From Dipteris shenzhenensis (taxonomy: Eukaryota; Polypodiophyta; Polypodiopsida; Gleicheniales), in assembly GCA_047967505.1 (NCBI GenBank), contig CM106539.1: a stretch of DNA of 64,000 nt, one strand, 5' to 3'. Shown here in pieces: positions 22,122 to 33,699 of the stretch. A program made the translations under genes and the position numbers. Under the pieces are notes generated by a model. The model did no database searches. It was not told the origin of the DNA and saw only the letters and a program-made list of their open reading frames with translations. Positions within the stretch are counted from its first letter, which is position 1; each line of letters starts with the position of its first letter.

Positions 22122-23030
22122 ATGGCTCTCCCTAGTGAAGGGAATGCTGCAAATATACAGCCATCTTTGGGACAGCCAATATCAAATGTATATAAAGAAT
22201 TTAAGGATGATGGTTCTCATGTCAAGTTTGATACATATAATGGAGTATAGGACAGGTACAAAGCCCTCACATTCCTTCAACAGTTTGATGCTGCATTTCT
22301 TGGGGGTTTGTTTACAGAAGCATCCAAGATGAGGAAGGTCGCCACATTTTTGAAAGGCAATGCACTTAAGTGGTACACCAACCTTATGCTTCATGGAGAT
22401 GCACCTGCTACTTGGCTGGAATTTAAGCAAGTGTTCTCTTCTACTTGGCTTACTCCAACTTTTGAAGTTGAAGTACTTTCACACTCGCATGACTTGTCAT
22501 ACAAACTTTGCAAGAATCTTGATGATTGCACCAAGAGGTTTTGGGATGTTTTGCTGCCATTGAGCTCCTACAGGCATGTTTCTTTGAAAGAGCAAATAGA
22601 GAGGTACTGTTGTGGATTGCCTAGTGAGCTACGTGATTATTGCATCAAAACCAAGGTGGGTTCTATGACTCAATTAATTGAGAATGCAAGGACAGCATAT
22701 GCATGGATGCAGGAGAAGAATTTGGGCTTTATGGATAGCAAGAAAGAAGACAACAAATGGGCTGCCAAACACCATAATAAGGACATCAAATCTGAAAATA
22801 AAAATTATGGCAAACGACCGTTTCAAAAGGGAGGAAAAGCCCAATTCAAAGCTAGTGAAAGGCGTGGACAGCCTAATAAACAGCCCCGTACCAAGTTATC
22901 TGATGAAGAGAAAAAGTCCCTCATGGAGCAAAACAGATGTTTTATATGCAAAGGAGAGGGACACCGCTCTTATCATTGCCCATCCAAGAAAAGAGACAGG
23001 TCAGATGATGATAAGAATGGTGATAAATAG
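22122..23030 (+). pseudogene. Ty3/gypsy gag with CCHC knuckle
   Basis: Starts MALPSEGNAANIQPS at 22122. One TAG at 22248-22250 interrupts it, then the frame is open with the typical gag core: KMRKVATFLKGNALKWYTNL, TWLEFKQVF, LKEQIERYCCGLPSELRDY. A complete nucleocapsid zinc knuckle follows (CFICKGEGHRSYHC) and a Lys/Asp-rich end. The frame closes with TAG at 23028-23030; pol continues in the same frame right after. Gag packages element RNA in cytoplasmic particles. Because of the early TAG I score it as broken. Confidence 0.88.
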
Positions 23031-25672
23031 GCTGATCGGAAGGGCAAAAGGCCTAAACCTTCCGCAGGACTTCTTCCAGATGTGATTGGGAGTTTGCCAC
23101 ATGCACATGATGAAGAGGAAACGAAAAAGACTGAGATGTGCAGAGCATGGGGAAAAATCAAAAATCAGAATTGTTTGTTTTTCTTTGATTCTAGGGCAAA
23201 GGCGAATTTCGTAACTCCTGATATGGCAGGAAGGCTTGGCATCAAGCCTGAGGAAATGGGGCCATCCGGCATGTGTGATATGGCCAACCCTGAACTCAAC
23301 AAACCTGTCACTCCTATCATTGGCAAGTTGAGGATGCATATCCAGGGATATCAGGATGCAGAGGACTTCTACATTATGCCTTTGCCAGAGTGTGATGCTT
23401 TGCTTGGGATGCCTTGGATGTACAAGGTGGGGGCTGATGTGCAGATGAGAAACAAGAAGATTTCTTTAACTCATAGAGGCAAAAATCATGTACTTGATGT
23501 AAAGTTGAAAGGGGAGTCAATCCCTGTAGTTTCAGCTTCTTGTATTTCCAATGTAATAAAGCGTCATATTTCAGCGTACTTGATTTTTGTCAAAGAGGAC
23601 AGCCAACCAGTTCAAGAAGGCTCTACTCTTTCTGCTTTAGATAGAGAAAGGGCTGCTTTTATTTCAGATTTTCAGGATTGTTTCTCAGATGCACTTCCTC
23701 AAGAATTACCTCCCAAGAGGCCCGAGGACCATCAAATTGATATAATTCCAGGAAGCTCACCGCCTAATATACCTCCCTATCGTGTCAATAAGGCACAACA
23801 GGAAGAGATAATGTCACAAGTGAAGGAACTCTTGGAAAAGGAATTGATACAGCCAAGTAATTCTCCTTACTGTTCCCCTGTGTTGCTTGTGCAAAAGAAG
23901 GATGGCACTTGGAGAATGTGTATTGATTATAGGGCTTTGAATAAAGTCACAATTAAGAACCGTTTTCCAATTCCACGCATTGATGATATATTGGATCGGT
24001 TGGAAGGTTCCTCAATGTTCATTCGTATTGACCTTAAAAGTGGATACCATCAGATAAGGATACGGCTTGAAGATGTCTACAAGACTGCCTTCCGCACTTC
24101 ATTTGGCTTATATGAGTTCCTTGTGATGCCTTTTGGTTTGACTAATGCACCTGCCACTTTCAATAGAATGATGGACAGAATTTTTAGAGCACACAGAAAG
24201 TTTGTGGGCACTTTCTTTGATGACATCATTGTGTTCTCTAAAAATGAGCAGGAGCACAGGAAACACCTCACTATTGTGTTTCAAGAGTTGAAAAGACACA
24301 AGCTATTAATAAACACCAAGAGAAGTGAGTTCTTTATGCATGAGATTCATTTTCTCGGTCATATAGTGTCAAAGGATGGAGTCAAGATGGATCCTGCAAA
24401 AGTTGAGGCCATAAGGAGTTGGCCAATTTTGAAAAATCTGCATGAAGTCAGAAGCTTTCTTGGGTTGTGTTAATACTATCGGAAGTTTATAAAGTACTTT
24501 GCAGAAATTGCTTCTCCCTTGCATGCTTTACAAAAGAAAGCTGTACCGTTTCGGTGGGGACCAAAGGAAAATGCAGCTTTTGAAGAGCTGAAGCAAAAGT
24601 TGTGTTCTGAACCCATTATTATCTTGCCAGATCTTGCAAAACCCTTTGCTGTAACTTGTGATGCATGTGGGAACAGCATAGGAGGCACTTTGATGCAGGA
24701 TGGCAGAGTGGTTGCATATGAGAGTAGAGTTCTCAAAGATGCTGAATTGTACTTGCAGACATACGAGAAGGAAATGTTAGCAGTGATACATGCTTTGACC
24801 ACATGGAAACATTACCTTCGTGGAGCTGATTTTTATGTGCAGACAGATCATCAGTCACTTCGATATTTTCTCACACAGAGAAAAATATCTGAAAAGCACA
24901 TGAGATGGGCTAACTTCCTCTCAATGTTTCATTTTCAAATTGTACATGTGCCGGGTAACAAAAATGTCGTGGCTGATGCACTTTCCAGAAAACCACAGCC
25001 TGAAGCAGTCTCCAAGAAACCCAGTGTTTCAGCAGTGAGCATTGCTTACAACAATGTGTTAGATGTGATGAAAGATCAATATGTTAATGATGCTGATTTT
25101 TCAACTATTTATGATCAGCTTTCTGATGGTCAAAGGCATGATCACTATATGTTGAAAGAGGGTTTCATTTTGATGCATGGACGACTCTATGTCACTGATC
25201 AAATGCGACAGAAAGTCATAATGGAAAGTCATGCTCCTCCATATGCAGGACATAGGGGAATTACAGCAACAATTACAGCAGTGGAGCAATACTTTTATTG
25301 GCCATCTTTGAGGAAAGATGTGGAAGAATATGTGAGAACATGCATGGTTTGTCAGAAAGTAAAGTTTGACAGGCAAAAGACACCTGGGTTGTTACACCCT
25401 TTGCCAATTCCGGATAGACCATGGCAAAGCATAGCTATGGATTTTGTGTTTGATCTTCCACGTACTCCTACTGGACATGATGGATTGTGGACAATAATTT
25501 GCAGGTTTAGCAAACAAGCCCACTTTGTGCCAGTAAGAGAGAAAATTACAGCAGATCAAATGGCCAAATTGTTTCTGCAGCATGTCTTTAAGTATCATGG
25601 GATGCCTGAATCCATAATCAGTGATAGAGATCCGAGGATGACCAGCCTCTTTTGGAGAGGGCTGTTTGAAAA
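23031..25672 (+). pseudogene. Ty3/gypsy pol: PR, RT, RNase H, partial integrase
   Basis: Same frame as gag. Domains in order: protease with FFDSRAKANFV (active-site DSG reads DSR) and CDALLGMPWM; RT with RMCIDYRALNKVT, MPFGLTNAPATFNRMMD and FFDDIIVFS (the YVDD-type box reads FFDD); RNase H with TCDACGNSIGG and TDHQSLRYFL; integrase zinc finger with HAPPYAGHRG...C-x2-C (CMVCQK); and the start of the catalytic core (SIAMDFVFDLP, IISDRDPRMTS). A TAA at 24471-24473 replaces the Asn of the usual GLCNYY. The integrase core is cut near 25672 before its catalytic Glu, and the frame continues into a LINE-B fragment. No 3' LTR. Confidence 0.92.
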
Positions 25673-26215
25673 TATGGGCAGTTTTGTTCGCCTACCCTTC
25701 TATATGACCTGGGGATCAGTGGCTTGGCTTACTCTTTCAGGGCCCCAAGTATTTTTTGAGAGACTTGACTCCTCTTGGGCTCTTCACATCCGATGACACC
25801 TTGTGGAGTCGTGCTCTCTAGAGGATGTTCCGGCCACTCTTTTCAGGGCTGCTCACTCCTCGGTCGACTCTCCATGGGAGATCCTAGCTAGCATTGCAGC
25901 ATGGCACATTTGGAGAGCCAGGTGCACTGAGGCTTTGGAGGCTTCTCAGGTTCACCCTTCTCATATCTTGGCCAGTGCTTGGACAGATACAATACACACT
26001 CTAATGGCCATTTGGGCGACCATGCAAGGATCATCTCGAGCAGCCTCCTCCAGGAGAGTTACTTTTCTCAGAGATTGGAGAGACTCTCCCTTCTTTGCTG
26101 AGACTTCTACAGGGTTGAGATGGCATTTTCAGCCTCAGCCTTGGTTTCTTTCTACCTCATTACTCTGAGGTGTTTTTATTACATGCTTAGCATGGTGTAT
26201 TTCTACCCATCTTTA
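25673..26215 (+). pseudogene. LINE-B zf-RVT/C-terminal fragment fused to gypsy integrase frame
   Basis: From about 25675 the gypsy frame reads straight into LINE-B sequence: LPFYMTWGSVAWLTLSGPQV then FFERLDSSWALHIR and a stop at 25794-25796. Further LINE-B C-terminal sequence follows in other frames to about 26165 (WEILASIAAWHIWRARCTEA; WTDTIHTLMAIW). It is homologous to 9040-9400 (minus) and 15960-16500 (plus). The fusion is in frame for about 40 codons; I regard it as a mobile-element junction, not a functional chimera. Confidence 0.85.
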
Positions 26216-26309
26216 TCCGATCGTTCAATCCAAAGATAAAATCTTTTACTTGGATTGACTGAGGTAGGGGTTCATCAACCTTCATTACACTTTCTCTAAA
26301 CTTATCAGT

Positions 26310-26891
26310 GTATTTTGCCACTAATAAATTTCTCTGACGAAGGTTTCAATACTCATCCCAAGCTCGGGATGCTTCGTCAGGAGGTAGGAAGTGTTCTCTA
26401 AATTCCTTTTAAAACCCTCACAGGTAGTGGATGCTACTCCATCTTTCTGCTGTTTTATCCACCACCTATCCACTGCCTCATTAAACATATGGGTGGCCTC
26501 ACGGATTTTCTTCATATCATTCCTGATTTCACAAATGGCGAATGCCTCGTCCCATTTGTGTAACCAGGTGTCAATGATATCGGAACTACCGTCAGACATC
26601 CGCCCGACCAGAATACTTTTCTAGCCTATAATTGGCAATATTAGGCACCTTAGCTCTCCTAGGCTCGACCGTACGAATACTAGACTCCGGTTCCATCGGA
26701 GATTTACCTTTCTTCTCACGAGATGGTCTAGCAGACATACTATGCACCATTTTCCTGAGTTCAGACTGCCCCACATTTGTTTGTAACTGCTGCGCTAAAA
26801 TCTGTTGCAAGCCATCCTCTAACATTGCAATTCTACCAGACAATGTATGACCTGCTGGGCGCGACACCTGCGGGGTCGGCCGGACTCCCAA
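26310..26891 (-). pseudogene. LTR-retrotransposon gag fragment, minus
   Basis: Two overlapping minus frames. The first (26891-26592) has a Gln-rich N-terminus and MEPESSIRTVEPRRAKVPNI-type linker ending YRLEKYSGRADV. The second (26599-26321) has IIDTWLHKWDEAFAI, VDRWWIKQQKDG and FKRNLENTSYLLTKHPELGM, the usual gag core layout. A frameshift or stop lies between them. With the primer-binding site and LTR at 28.0-28.5 kb this forms the 5' half of one minus-strand element, cut off at about 26300. Confidence 0.7.
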
Positions 26892-27994
26892 CTCTACGGG
26901 ACCATCCTGGAAGCTTCTTCTTCTACTTCCATTTAGGTCAATGGGGTTGTGTGGGGGGGTTTTTTTTTTTTTTAATAAATAAAATATCGCTTGAAACTGT
27001 AATTACAAATCGAAACTCCAACTTCCAACTTTACAGCTGACAAAGCATATATCACACTGTAACCAAATTCACTTTTCCCTATACTAGGAAAAACTCTTGC
27101 AATCCAATTTGACTCAAACACGGAGACAAATAAATAAGCAAATACTCCCGCAAAACTTAGAAGGCATAGAAAGCTCCCTGGTTATAATTCTTGCTGCGTG
27201 AAGAGATCAACCAGTCCCTGTAGTCCACTTCAAATCATTAACCTGCAACTGTCCTCATCTTCTACATAGAGTTTTGCTTCAGCATATAGAGCCTGGAGCT
27301 TGATCCAAAGCTTTCCTGCATACTTCTCAGCTGTTTCTAGAGCAGTTTCTGGAGCAGTCTGCGACACTTCTAAGTGATTTTTATTGATCTTTGATATGAC
27401 AGCGTCCTAAGCTCTCTGCAAACGTTCCAATTCCCTGAAATGCAACCAAGCTGGCGGTATATCTAACGTAGCAATCCTTTCGATCTTACAGCGTGGCCTT
27501 TGTCTGGTTAGCTGTTCACCGTAACGTGTGTAACTCAACCATATATACTGGCACACAATTGAATCATCCAAGAAAATCCCGAAGCAAACATCTTGCGCCA
27601 GACGAGAACTGACGACCAGCAAGCGATGTGCAGTCTTTGTGACACTTCACCGATGCAATGTCAGACATCCTCCTCATCCGCACCTACACACACATGCAGC
27701 CCGTCGCTGCCCGAAGCGCTGTTCGCATGGCCCAGACTTCCGCTCGTCGATTGCTTTAACTGCATTGTCGTCCATCTCCTACACCTTCTACTAGCACAAG
27801 GTCGCCTTTTTCGTCACCAGCTTACGTGAACCCACAGTTGCGCCATCACCTGCGGCAACTAATTCCATGACCACCCAGCAGCCCTCGTCGCGCGCTGTTC
27901 ATCCACGCTACCCAGACTTACGAACCGCCAAATTACCATCTACGTAGAGTTTGGGCTCCATACTGTCCATCGTCAAATGCCCAATATATTCTGC
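26892..27994 (-). other. Leader of the minus-strand LTR element
   Basis: Non-coding stretch between gag and primer-binding site; includes a run of 14 T at 26959-26972 and only short chance ORFs. An untranslated leader of about 1.1 kb is long but not unusual for plant LTR elements. Confidence 0.5.
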
Positions 27995-28006
27995 GCTCTG
28001 ATACCA
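27995..28006 (-). promoter_or_regulatory. Primer-binding site for initiator tRNA-Met
   Basis: GCTCTGATACCA on plus reads TGGTATCAGAGC on minus. This is the standard plant retrotransposon primer-binding site, complementary to the 3' end of initiator tRNA-Met. It lies 2 nt from the LTR end at 28009, the expected spacing, and fixes the element's orientation as minus. Confidence 0.93.
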
Positions 28007-28008
28007 AA

Positions 28009-28473
28009 TGAAACATCCCAATCTGATTTCTTCCAGCTTTTCGTTGAATCACGAGCACGGGCACTTAGTTTATCCTCCCAGCCAACCTCATTGGTTGCAA
28101 GCTTCTCTACTAAAATCCAAAAAGATTAGTTTCGTGAAAGCTTTCTGATTGCTTAATTCCAACGAGCCCCAAACTCCCTAGATGGATCTAGTATGCCACA
28201 CGTCCTCAATTTAGGGTCCTTCCTTAATGCATCATTTACCCCTCTCTTGGGATATTGAATTCATTTGCCCCTAGGCACATTTAATGCATTAAGGTCCCTT
28301 AGTCTTAGATCCACCTAGTCTAGTGCCATGTCACCCTCACCAAGGACCTTGACCTTTATTCCTTTTTTATATTTTACATGAAGCCCAAACAAATATAATA
28401 CAAACATTGATCCTTTAAAGGAAAATGCCGACTGACCCTTCCCAGGTCATGTTACCTCGACTTGAGCGTAACA
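28009..28473 (-). repeat. 5' LTR (465 bp) of the minus-strand element
   Basis: Bounded by TG at 28009 and CA at 28473, so on minus it runs TGTTACGCTCAAGTCG ... GGGATGTTTCA and abuts the primer-binding site. The internal A/T- and CTTAG-rich sequence has no ORF. No second LTR was found; its partner was presumably lost with the rest of the element beyond 26.3 kb. Confidence 0.75.
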
Positions 28474-28972
28474 GGTTAGGGTTAGGATTGGGGGGTTTTG
28501 TTGTTGACGACGGGATTGGAGGGTTTGTTGGTGACGACGGGCCAGGCGGGGCTGGCCGCTAGCGACTGACGACTGTTGGGAGCTGCTGGCTTCTAACGGC
28601 TGTTGGCTGCTAGCGGCGGTTCTGCTAGTTGGTTAGCTAGGTAGATAGGTTAGAAAGGTAGGTAGGCACGGCAGGCGACGACTGAGGTAGACGGCGGACG
28701 GGCTGAGCGGCGACGACGACGAGTTGAGCGACGAAATGGAGCTGAGCGACAAAATGGAGCTGAGCAACGAACGGGAAATGGAGCTGAGCGACAAACGGGG
28801 GAGACTAAGCGACAGACGGAAACGAGAGAGCTGAGGCTAAGCGACGAACGACGAATGAGGGAGACTAAGCGACAAACGGGGGAGGCTGAGCGACGGACGG
28901 GGAAGGCTGAGTGACGGACAGGGGAGAATGAGCGACAGACAGGGGAGGCTGAGCGACACACACACACAGAGG
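28474..28972. repeat. Degenerate ~21-bp GAGCGAC minisatellite
   Basis: Starts with GGTTAGGGTTAGGATT, then GACGACGGG repeats, then from about 28690 a loose tandem of GGGGGAGGCTGAGCGACGGAC-type units, ending in (CA)n at 28955-28966. It abuts the LINE-B fragment that follows. Open frames across it are shadows. Confidence 0.75.
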
Positions 28973-28974
28973 CC

Positions 28975-29530
28975 TCCACTGCGACTCTAAATTTCTGCAA
29001 CCCGCCTTTAGGATGAGATGACTGAGACCATCAATAAGTGAGCCAAGCATCTCACCCGAGTCCCAAACGCCCTGCAGAGCTGAGGTAATGTGATCCCCAA
29101 TCATATCTCAAAAAGCAATAAAGGAGGGAGAAAGTCCATCTGAACCTAGGCACATAAGTGCTCTTGTGAAGGGCCAAGACTGCAGCCCTAAACTCTATGT
29201 TGGTGAAGGGTGCATCCAGTAAGACTCGCATGTTCGGTTTCACCAACACAAGGAGCATCTGTCAAATAACCTATCTAGCATCATCTCTAGCATGTGTCAA
29301 GATCTGCTGTAAGGAGGGAAGCATAAAAGTCTGTAGCTATCCATAGGACGGCATCCGGATCTGTGTCTGCAAAATCCTATCTGAGTCAATAAGCTGCAAG
29401 ACACTCTCTCTACTATGTCTGGGGCCAAGAGTAGGAAGAAATGTTTATTGACTCTACCCCCCATCTGAGTCCAGAATGACTCACGGGCATGAAGGCATAA
29501 TCTGCTCTCTGATCAAGCAATATCTTATTA
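28975..29530 (-). pseudogene. LINE-B RT N-terminal fragment, minus
   Basis: Minus strand, same segment as 11.29-11.90 kb: DHITSALQGVWDSGEM, GLSHLILKAGCRN, APFTNIEFRAAVLALHK and ISQ/LVDS-type pieces. Broken by stops and frameshifts. It carries the start of the RT domain only. Confidence 0.8.
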
Positions 29531-29559
29531 CCAACTATACCTTGTCGGTGTGCTACCGC

Positions 29560-29830
29560 CTTGAAGTCAATGTGATATATAAGGAAGTCAAGTAGTCAGA
29601 GGCCAATAATAGCAATTTCCTTCTGCTTGCATTGCTTATAAGCTTTAGCCTCTGTGGAATTCGAATCAGGAATTTGCTCATCTCCAGAAACCAACTCCCA
29701 AAGGCCTTCTCGCATCAAGATGAGCTGTGCTTTTGTTTGCCAGGTTGGGACTAAGAATCTCTGCAAGGTATTCATGGAAAGAGAGGATGCGGATAAAGCC
29801 ATTACGAGCAAAAGAAGTAAAAGAGCCAAT
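29560..29830 (-). pseudogene. Ty1/copia gag N-terminal fragment, minus
   Basis: The minus frame contains FLVPTWQTKAQLILMREGLW then ELVSGDEQIPDS, KAYKQCKQKEIAIIGL. This is the pattern of copia-type gag N-termini (W-x-x-K-M-x-x-x-L-x-x-x-x-L-W, then W-x-x-x-x-x-x-A-x-x-x-I). A stop follows IIGL. It could belong with the LTR-like block at 31.6-33.0 kb on the same strand. Confidence 0.55.
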
Positions 29831-30764
29831 CAATGGCTAGTGCATTTGTCAATGATAAAAAAGGAGAAAGAGGGAGAGACCAGTCATCGAAAATTCCATA
29901 TTGTTCCTCAGTCAAAGAGAGCTAAGAAGACAAGAATTCGGCCAACAAAAAGAGCCTTTTTCAGCTTGAAACAGCCTCAAAAGATGGTTGAACAGCAGAT
30001 AGCAAACTCTGGTAGGAGGGAGCTGTCCTTGACTGACTTCCAGCACCAGCAAAGGTCATAAAAAAGAGCATCCAGCAAGCTGTAGCAAATCCGCCATGAA
30101 TTCGTCCACCAGAATGAAAATTCCAGCCCACTGAAACCTCAGAAATCAGTGCGCCTTGCACCAGACAGGAGCTAGGAGTGAGGCATCCAAGAATATGGCT
30201 TCAGATGCAGGAAAGGAGAACTTTTGTCGCAAAGAAAGTCGAGAAAAGCTTCAAAAAAGGCCCAGAATGAAGGCGTCCAGGTCCAAGGAGCATGCCAGCA
30301 GCAGGAATCATCAAGGGGAGGAGAACTGTCGCACAGAAAGCTTCAAAAGCGACCTCAGCCAGCAGAAGGAGAGCTGCAAAAATCCACCATCTTCAAAAGA
30401 AGACTCCTCTGGCAGGGGAGAAGACCAAGAACAGCAAGGAAGACTAGGGAAGGGCTCCAAGGCCTTCCAGGTGCTTCCAGATGTGACACACAAGTGCCAC
30501 AAGGCAAGCAGAGAGGCCACACATGCTCCACACACAGACACATGGCAAAAAAGGCGTGGGATTTTTAATGCCCCTAGGGGGGTCACTTGGCAAACCATGA
30601 CCCTAATGCTTGGAACCAATAACCCTAGTATATAGGACCTCTACTGGGTCAATTTTTAAAGGATGACCACAATGAACTAAACCAATGACCTTAGAGAATA
30701 GAACCACTCTAATAGCACTAGGAGTTGCACTTGTTGCACATGAAATCATAGGTACCCTTTGGAC
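29831..30764 (+). other. Unrecognised Lys/Ser/Gln-rich open frames
   Basis: Two plus frames (29654-30061 and 30156-30635) are Lys-, Ser- and Gln-rich and show no family pattern. The first overlaps the copia gag fragment on the other strand, which argues that it is not real. Likely retroelement leader sequence. I assign no function. Confidence 0.25.
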
Positions 30765-30779
30765 ATTAACAAATGCCCC

Positions 30780-30922
30780 ATGATTATGCCCTGAGAGGCT
30801 TGTAATTAGTATTTTGTTACCACTAGCTGTATCCTTTTTGTGATTGCAGCCCGCTGGCCTTTAGGCCCTCTTGTACTCTCGTTTTCAAACAATATAACCA
30901 GCACTACTTTTTGCGCAAAAAA
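30780..30922 (+). mobile_element. 143-bp retroposed LINE tail with 15-bp TSD
   Basis: Flanked by perfect direct repeats ATTAACAAATGCCCC at 30765-30779 and 30923-30937. The insert ends in a short A run after TTTTTGCGC and contains GCTGGCCTTTAGGCCCTCTT, resembling plant L1 3' ends. The structure (5'-truncated copy, A tail, 15-bp target-site duplication) is the classic product of target-primed reverse transcription. It is the only insertion in the window whose boundaries I can fix on both sides. Confidence 0.85.
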
Positions 30923-30937
30923 ATTAACAAATGCCCC

Positions 30938-31614
30938 TAGCCTGGCACCCTAGGCCAAATTTAATGACAGTTAGTTTAAACACTTCACCATCACATCCCC
31001 GTGACATATCCTATTTGCTGGCTTTGGCTGGTAACATGTTCCATGTGGGAATATGTTTTGGGTTTCTCCAAGAGATGGGTCACATGCAAGCAGTGGTTGC
31101 TAGGCAGACGGCACATCTTTGGTACAGCCTCATTGCTGAGTAGGCAGGGGTCGGGCATCTATGCTTGGAATGCGAAGCATCCCTGGAACCCCGAGAGGGA
31201 TGGTACACGTGTGACTACCATAGTGTTTACTGTGTTGTGATGCTAGTTCTCTTATGGGAATCAAGTTGATGTATCAGGATATGTGCAACCTTTGAGTAGA
31301 TGGATGATTAGCTGTGGGGAGCTGAGTGGCTGAGTGGGCTGCTAGTGAAAGTTCCGGGCTGTGTGCAAGCTTCTTGGACTAGGGATGGAGACCTACTGCC
31401 AGGAGTGATGAGAGCAGTGAACAATAAAGGCTATGTAGGGTATGTGGATGCCCAATGGGATGTGGAATGCCCCAGTTGTAAGAAGTGTATCCTTCATGTA
31501 GCCTAGATTTCAGGGCCTCTCATGTAATTAAAGAAATACCGAAAGGGGCGCCAAGGGCAAAGAAAGAAAGCATACAGGAGCTTTCTCCACTGTCCAGGAC
31601 TTCCGTGACCCATA
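30938..31614. other. Intronic sequence, nothing recognised
   Basis: No gene or known repeat seen. The short plus frames (for example 30931-31143) have no family resemblance. Confidence 0.3.
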
Positions 31615-33019
31615 TGTTAGAAATGACCCAACAGAGGGTACACGCAGTGGAAGACTTATAGTAATGCCCAGGAGCTCACACAGTGTGCGGTGTGAGACTC
31701 ACCAAAATATATATATTTCCATCCAAAACTATGGACAAAATACAAGAGAGACAAATCCAGAGTCCCACCAATGGTGTGGTCCTCTGATCTTACCACAAGG
31801 TCCTTCTCCTATCAGCTGGCTATCTCTAGACTCGAGCCCGCGTGCTCCACCTCGAGCGTCTGTAGACTTTCCGTCTAGTGTGTTCTTCTCCACCTTACTG
31901 CCTGTGAATTCAGCCTAGGTGGGCAGCCCCTGCCAAGCTTTGTCTGCAGCACACAGATCCCTGTTCCATTGCTCCAACCTGCTTGTGAATGGCTGCTCCA
32001 GAAGATGATGATCTCAGCAACCTTCTGCCCTAGAAGACAGTCTAGGTTCAGCCTCTCCCTGGAGCTAAGTCTGCAACACTCTTTAGGTCTCCTTCACCTC
32101 CTGGGAAAAGGCCCAAGGAAGCCCTATCTGCTGCTCCTGTCTGCTCCTCCAAAGTTGCTCTGCTGGATGAGAAATGAGGCATGAAGCCTCTCCTTTTATA
32201 GGCCCTGAGGCCTGGCAAAAATACCGACCAGTCTGCCCTGACTGGGCCGACTGGACAGACCAGGTTGGCTGGCCCAACCGACCTGGTTGGCTCAGCCCAA
32301 CCAGCCCTCTATAAGGGCCCTTTGCTGGCCCTTTGTTCCATGCAGGGTCCAGCTCCTTTGCTGCTGTCCTGCCACCTGCCAGCCCTGCTTGCAAGCCATA
32401 GACCTGCCCATAGACCCCCACTATGCTGCGCCTTGCTGCAGCCCTTTGCCAGCGCCTTGTCCTGGCCGTACCTCTTCCATACACTGCCCTGCAGCAGCCC
32501 GTACAGATCCGTACAGCTTTGTACCTGCTCCGTACACATACTGATGTCAGCGCGCCTTTCATAGGGTCCTGCTGCAGTCCACTGAGTGCCTCATGCCAGG
32601 CCTGATCCAAGACATTGTGTCCCCGCCATCTTCCTGCACATGAGCTGCTCCTGATGCAGCCTTTCATCCTTGGGATACCCCACCAACCATGAATGCTCCA
32701 GATCCGTCCCAGATCCACACATCCAGGTAATCTCTCTTTGGGCACATCTTGCCCTAGGTCTCCCTCCCCCACGCACTCCTCATTTGGGGGCTTACAGATG
32801 GGGAGGTGACCTTTCCAACACCATAGTCTTTCACCCTATGGCCAAGACAAAGACACAGATTGGCCCCAAATGCAGGGGCACTCTAGCTCACAAACCCAAA
32901 ATGCCTTTCACACTAACACACTAGCCAGAACCCTGTTCACACTGCAGACTCCGAAATACTCCAACAAGAACAATGACACAAATAACCTGTAGGAAATTAC
33001 ATTCTAACCCTGCCCCACA
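31615..33019 (-). repeat. Large LTR-like block (about 1.4 kb)
   Basis: Begins TGTTAGAAATGACCC at 31615 and ends TTCTAACCCTGCCCCACA at 33019, so it has TG...CA ends and short inverted termini (GTTAGAA / TTCTAAC). On minus it holds a strong TATA region (GGCCTATAAAAGGAG, about 32195-32210) followed by transcribed-looking leader, supporting minus orientation. A GTAC-rich patch lies at 32465-32535. No primer-binding site is visible next to it and no partner was found, so it may be a solo LTR. ORFs inside are short and overlapping on both strands. Confidence 0.4.
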
Positions 33020-33523
33020 TTGAAGGTCTATTAAATCTCTTCATCCAAATTGCAAGTGTCTATATCATGCTTTTAAAGGACCCAAAAAGTGCACAGTTTA
33101 TCATAACTTGGTGAGCTGGGTATGCTTGTGAATAAAGATCATGTACTCGTGTCCAAACGGTTCTAATTCTTGACTCCTCTTTCTGATTCTCTTTTTGTAT
33201 GTTGCCAGGTTTATAAATAAAGAAACGCCTACCAAAACCATCCCTTAGTTATAAGATAATTACAAACAAAGCTAAGCATGGATACGAGACGTGATAGGAT
33301 CGTACATGCACACTTGGCTCTGGTAATCTTTTAAATCGGAGATTACCTTGCCCTCAGAAACTTAGTTTACTACATTACACCATGCCACCGTAAATATATT
33401 CACTACCTATCTCTAGATGTAAAAAGCACATTTAACTCTTCTGCCATCATGGACAATTTGCTACTTAAGCAAACGAGAGTCTGAGCCATCAATGGTGCTG
33501 TCAGGACATCGAGGTTAACTTAC
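33020..33523 (-). other. Intron 2 sequence next to exon 2
   Basis: A/T-rich, no repeat identified; carries the exon-2 donor at 33523-33522. Probably ancestral intron. Confidence 0.4.
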
Positions 33524-33699
33524 CAATCAGCTCAAACCACATTGTGAAGAAGACCATTGATGCCCATGGTAGCGATCCCACAAGACCCTGAAGTACTATT
33601 ATTTGGAAAGACTGCACTCTCAACACTGTCCACATTGCAGACCACGAATCCTTCCATGTGCTTCGTAATATTACAGGCAGCATCCCTGCATCGTCTTTT
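33524..33699 (-). CDS. MFS transporter exon 2 (residues 205-264)
   Basis: A 176-nt exon found by reading the minus strand between the two obvious MFS halves. The acceptor is AACTTGCAG|AAAAGAC and the donor is CTGATTG|GTAAGT. Read in the phase set by exon 1 it gives a cytoplasmic-loop segment (KDDAGMLPVILRSTWKDSWS) and then QSFQIIVLQGLVGSLPWAS and MVFFTMWFELIG. The latter is the characteristic start of the C-terminal half in this plant MFS group (GxxGSxPW, MWxELIG). It is isolated by more than 20 kb of repeats on either side, so automated annotation would probably miss it and split the gene in two. Confidence 0.9.

Noticed and set aside
23028-23030. Programmed TAG read-through between gypsy gag and pol
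   Set aside because: Gag and pol are in the same frame, but the element also has stops at 22248 and 24471 and lacks part of integrase, so this TAG cannot be told apart from decay. Other family copies would be needed.
22122-25796. Endogenous pararetrovirus
   Set aside because: The domain order PR-RT-RNase H-integrase with a gag CCHC knuckle is Ty3/gypsy; integrase is present and no movement or coat module is seen.
28472-28488. Interstitial telomere from GGTTAGGGTTAGG
   Set aside because: Only two units and the six-base form rather than the plant TTTAGGG; part of a degenerate minisatellite.
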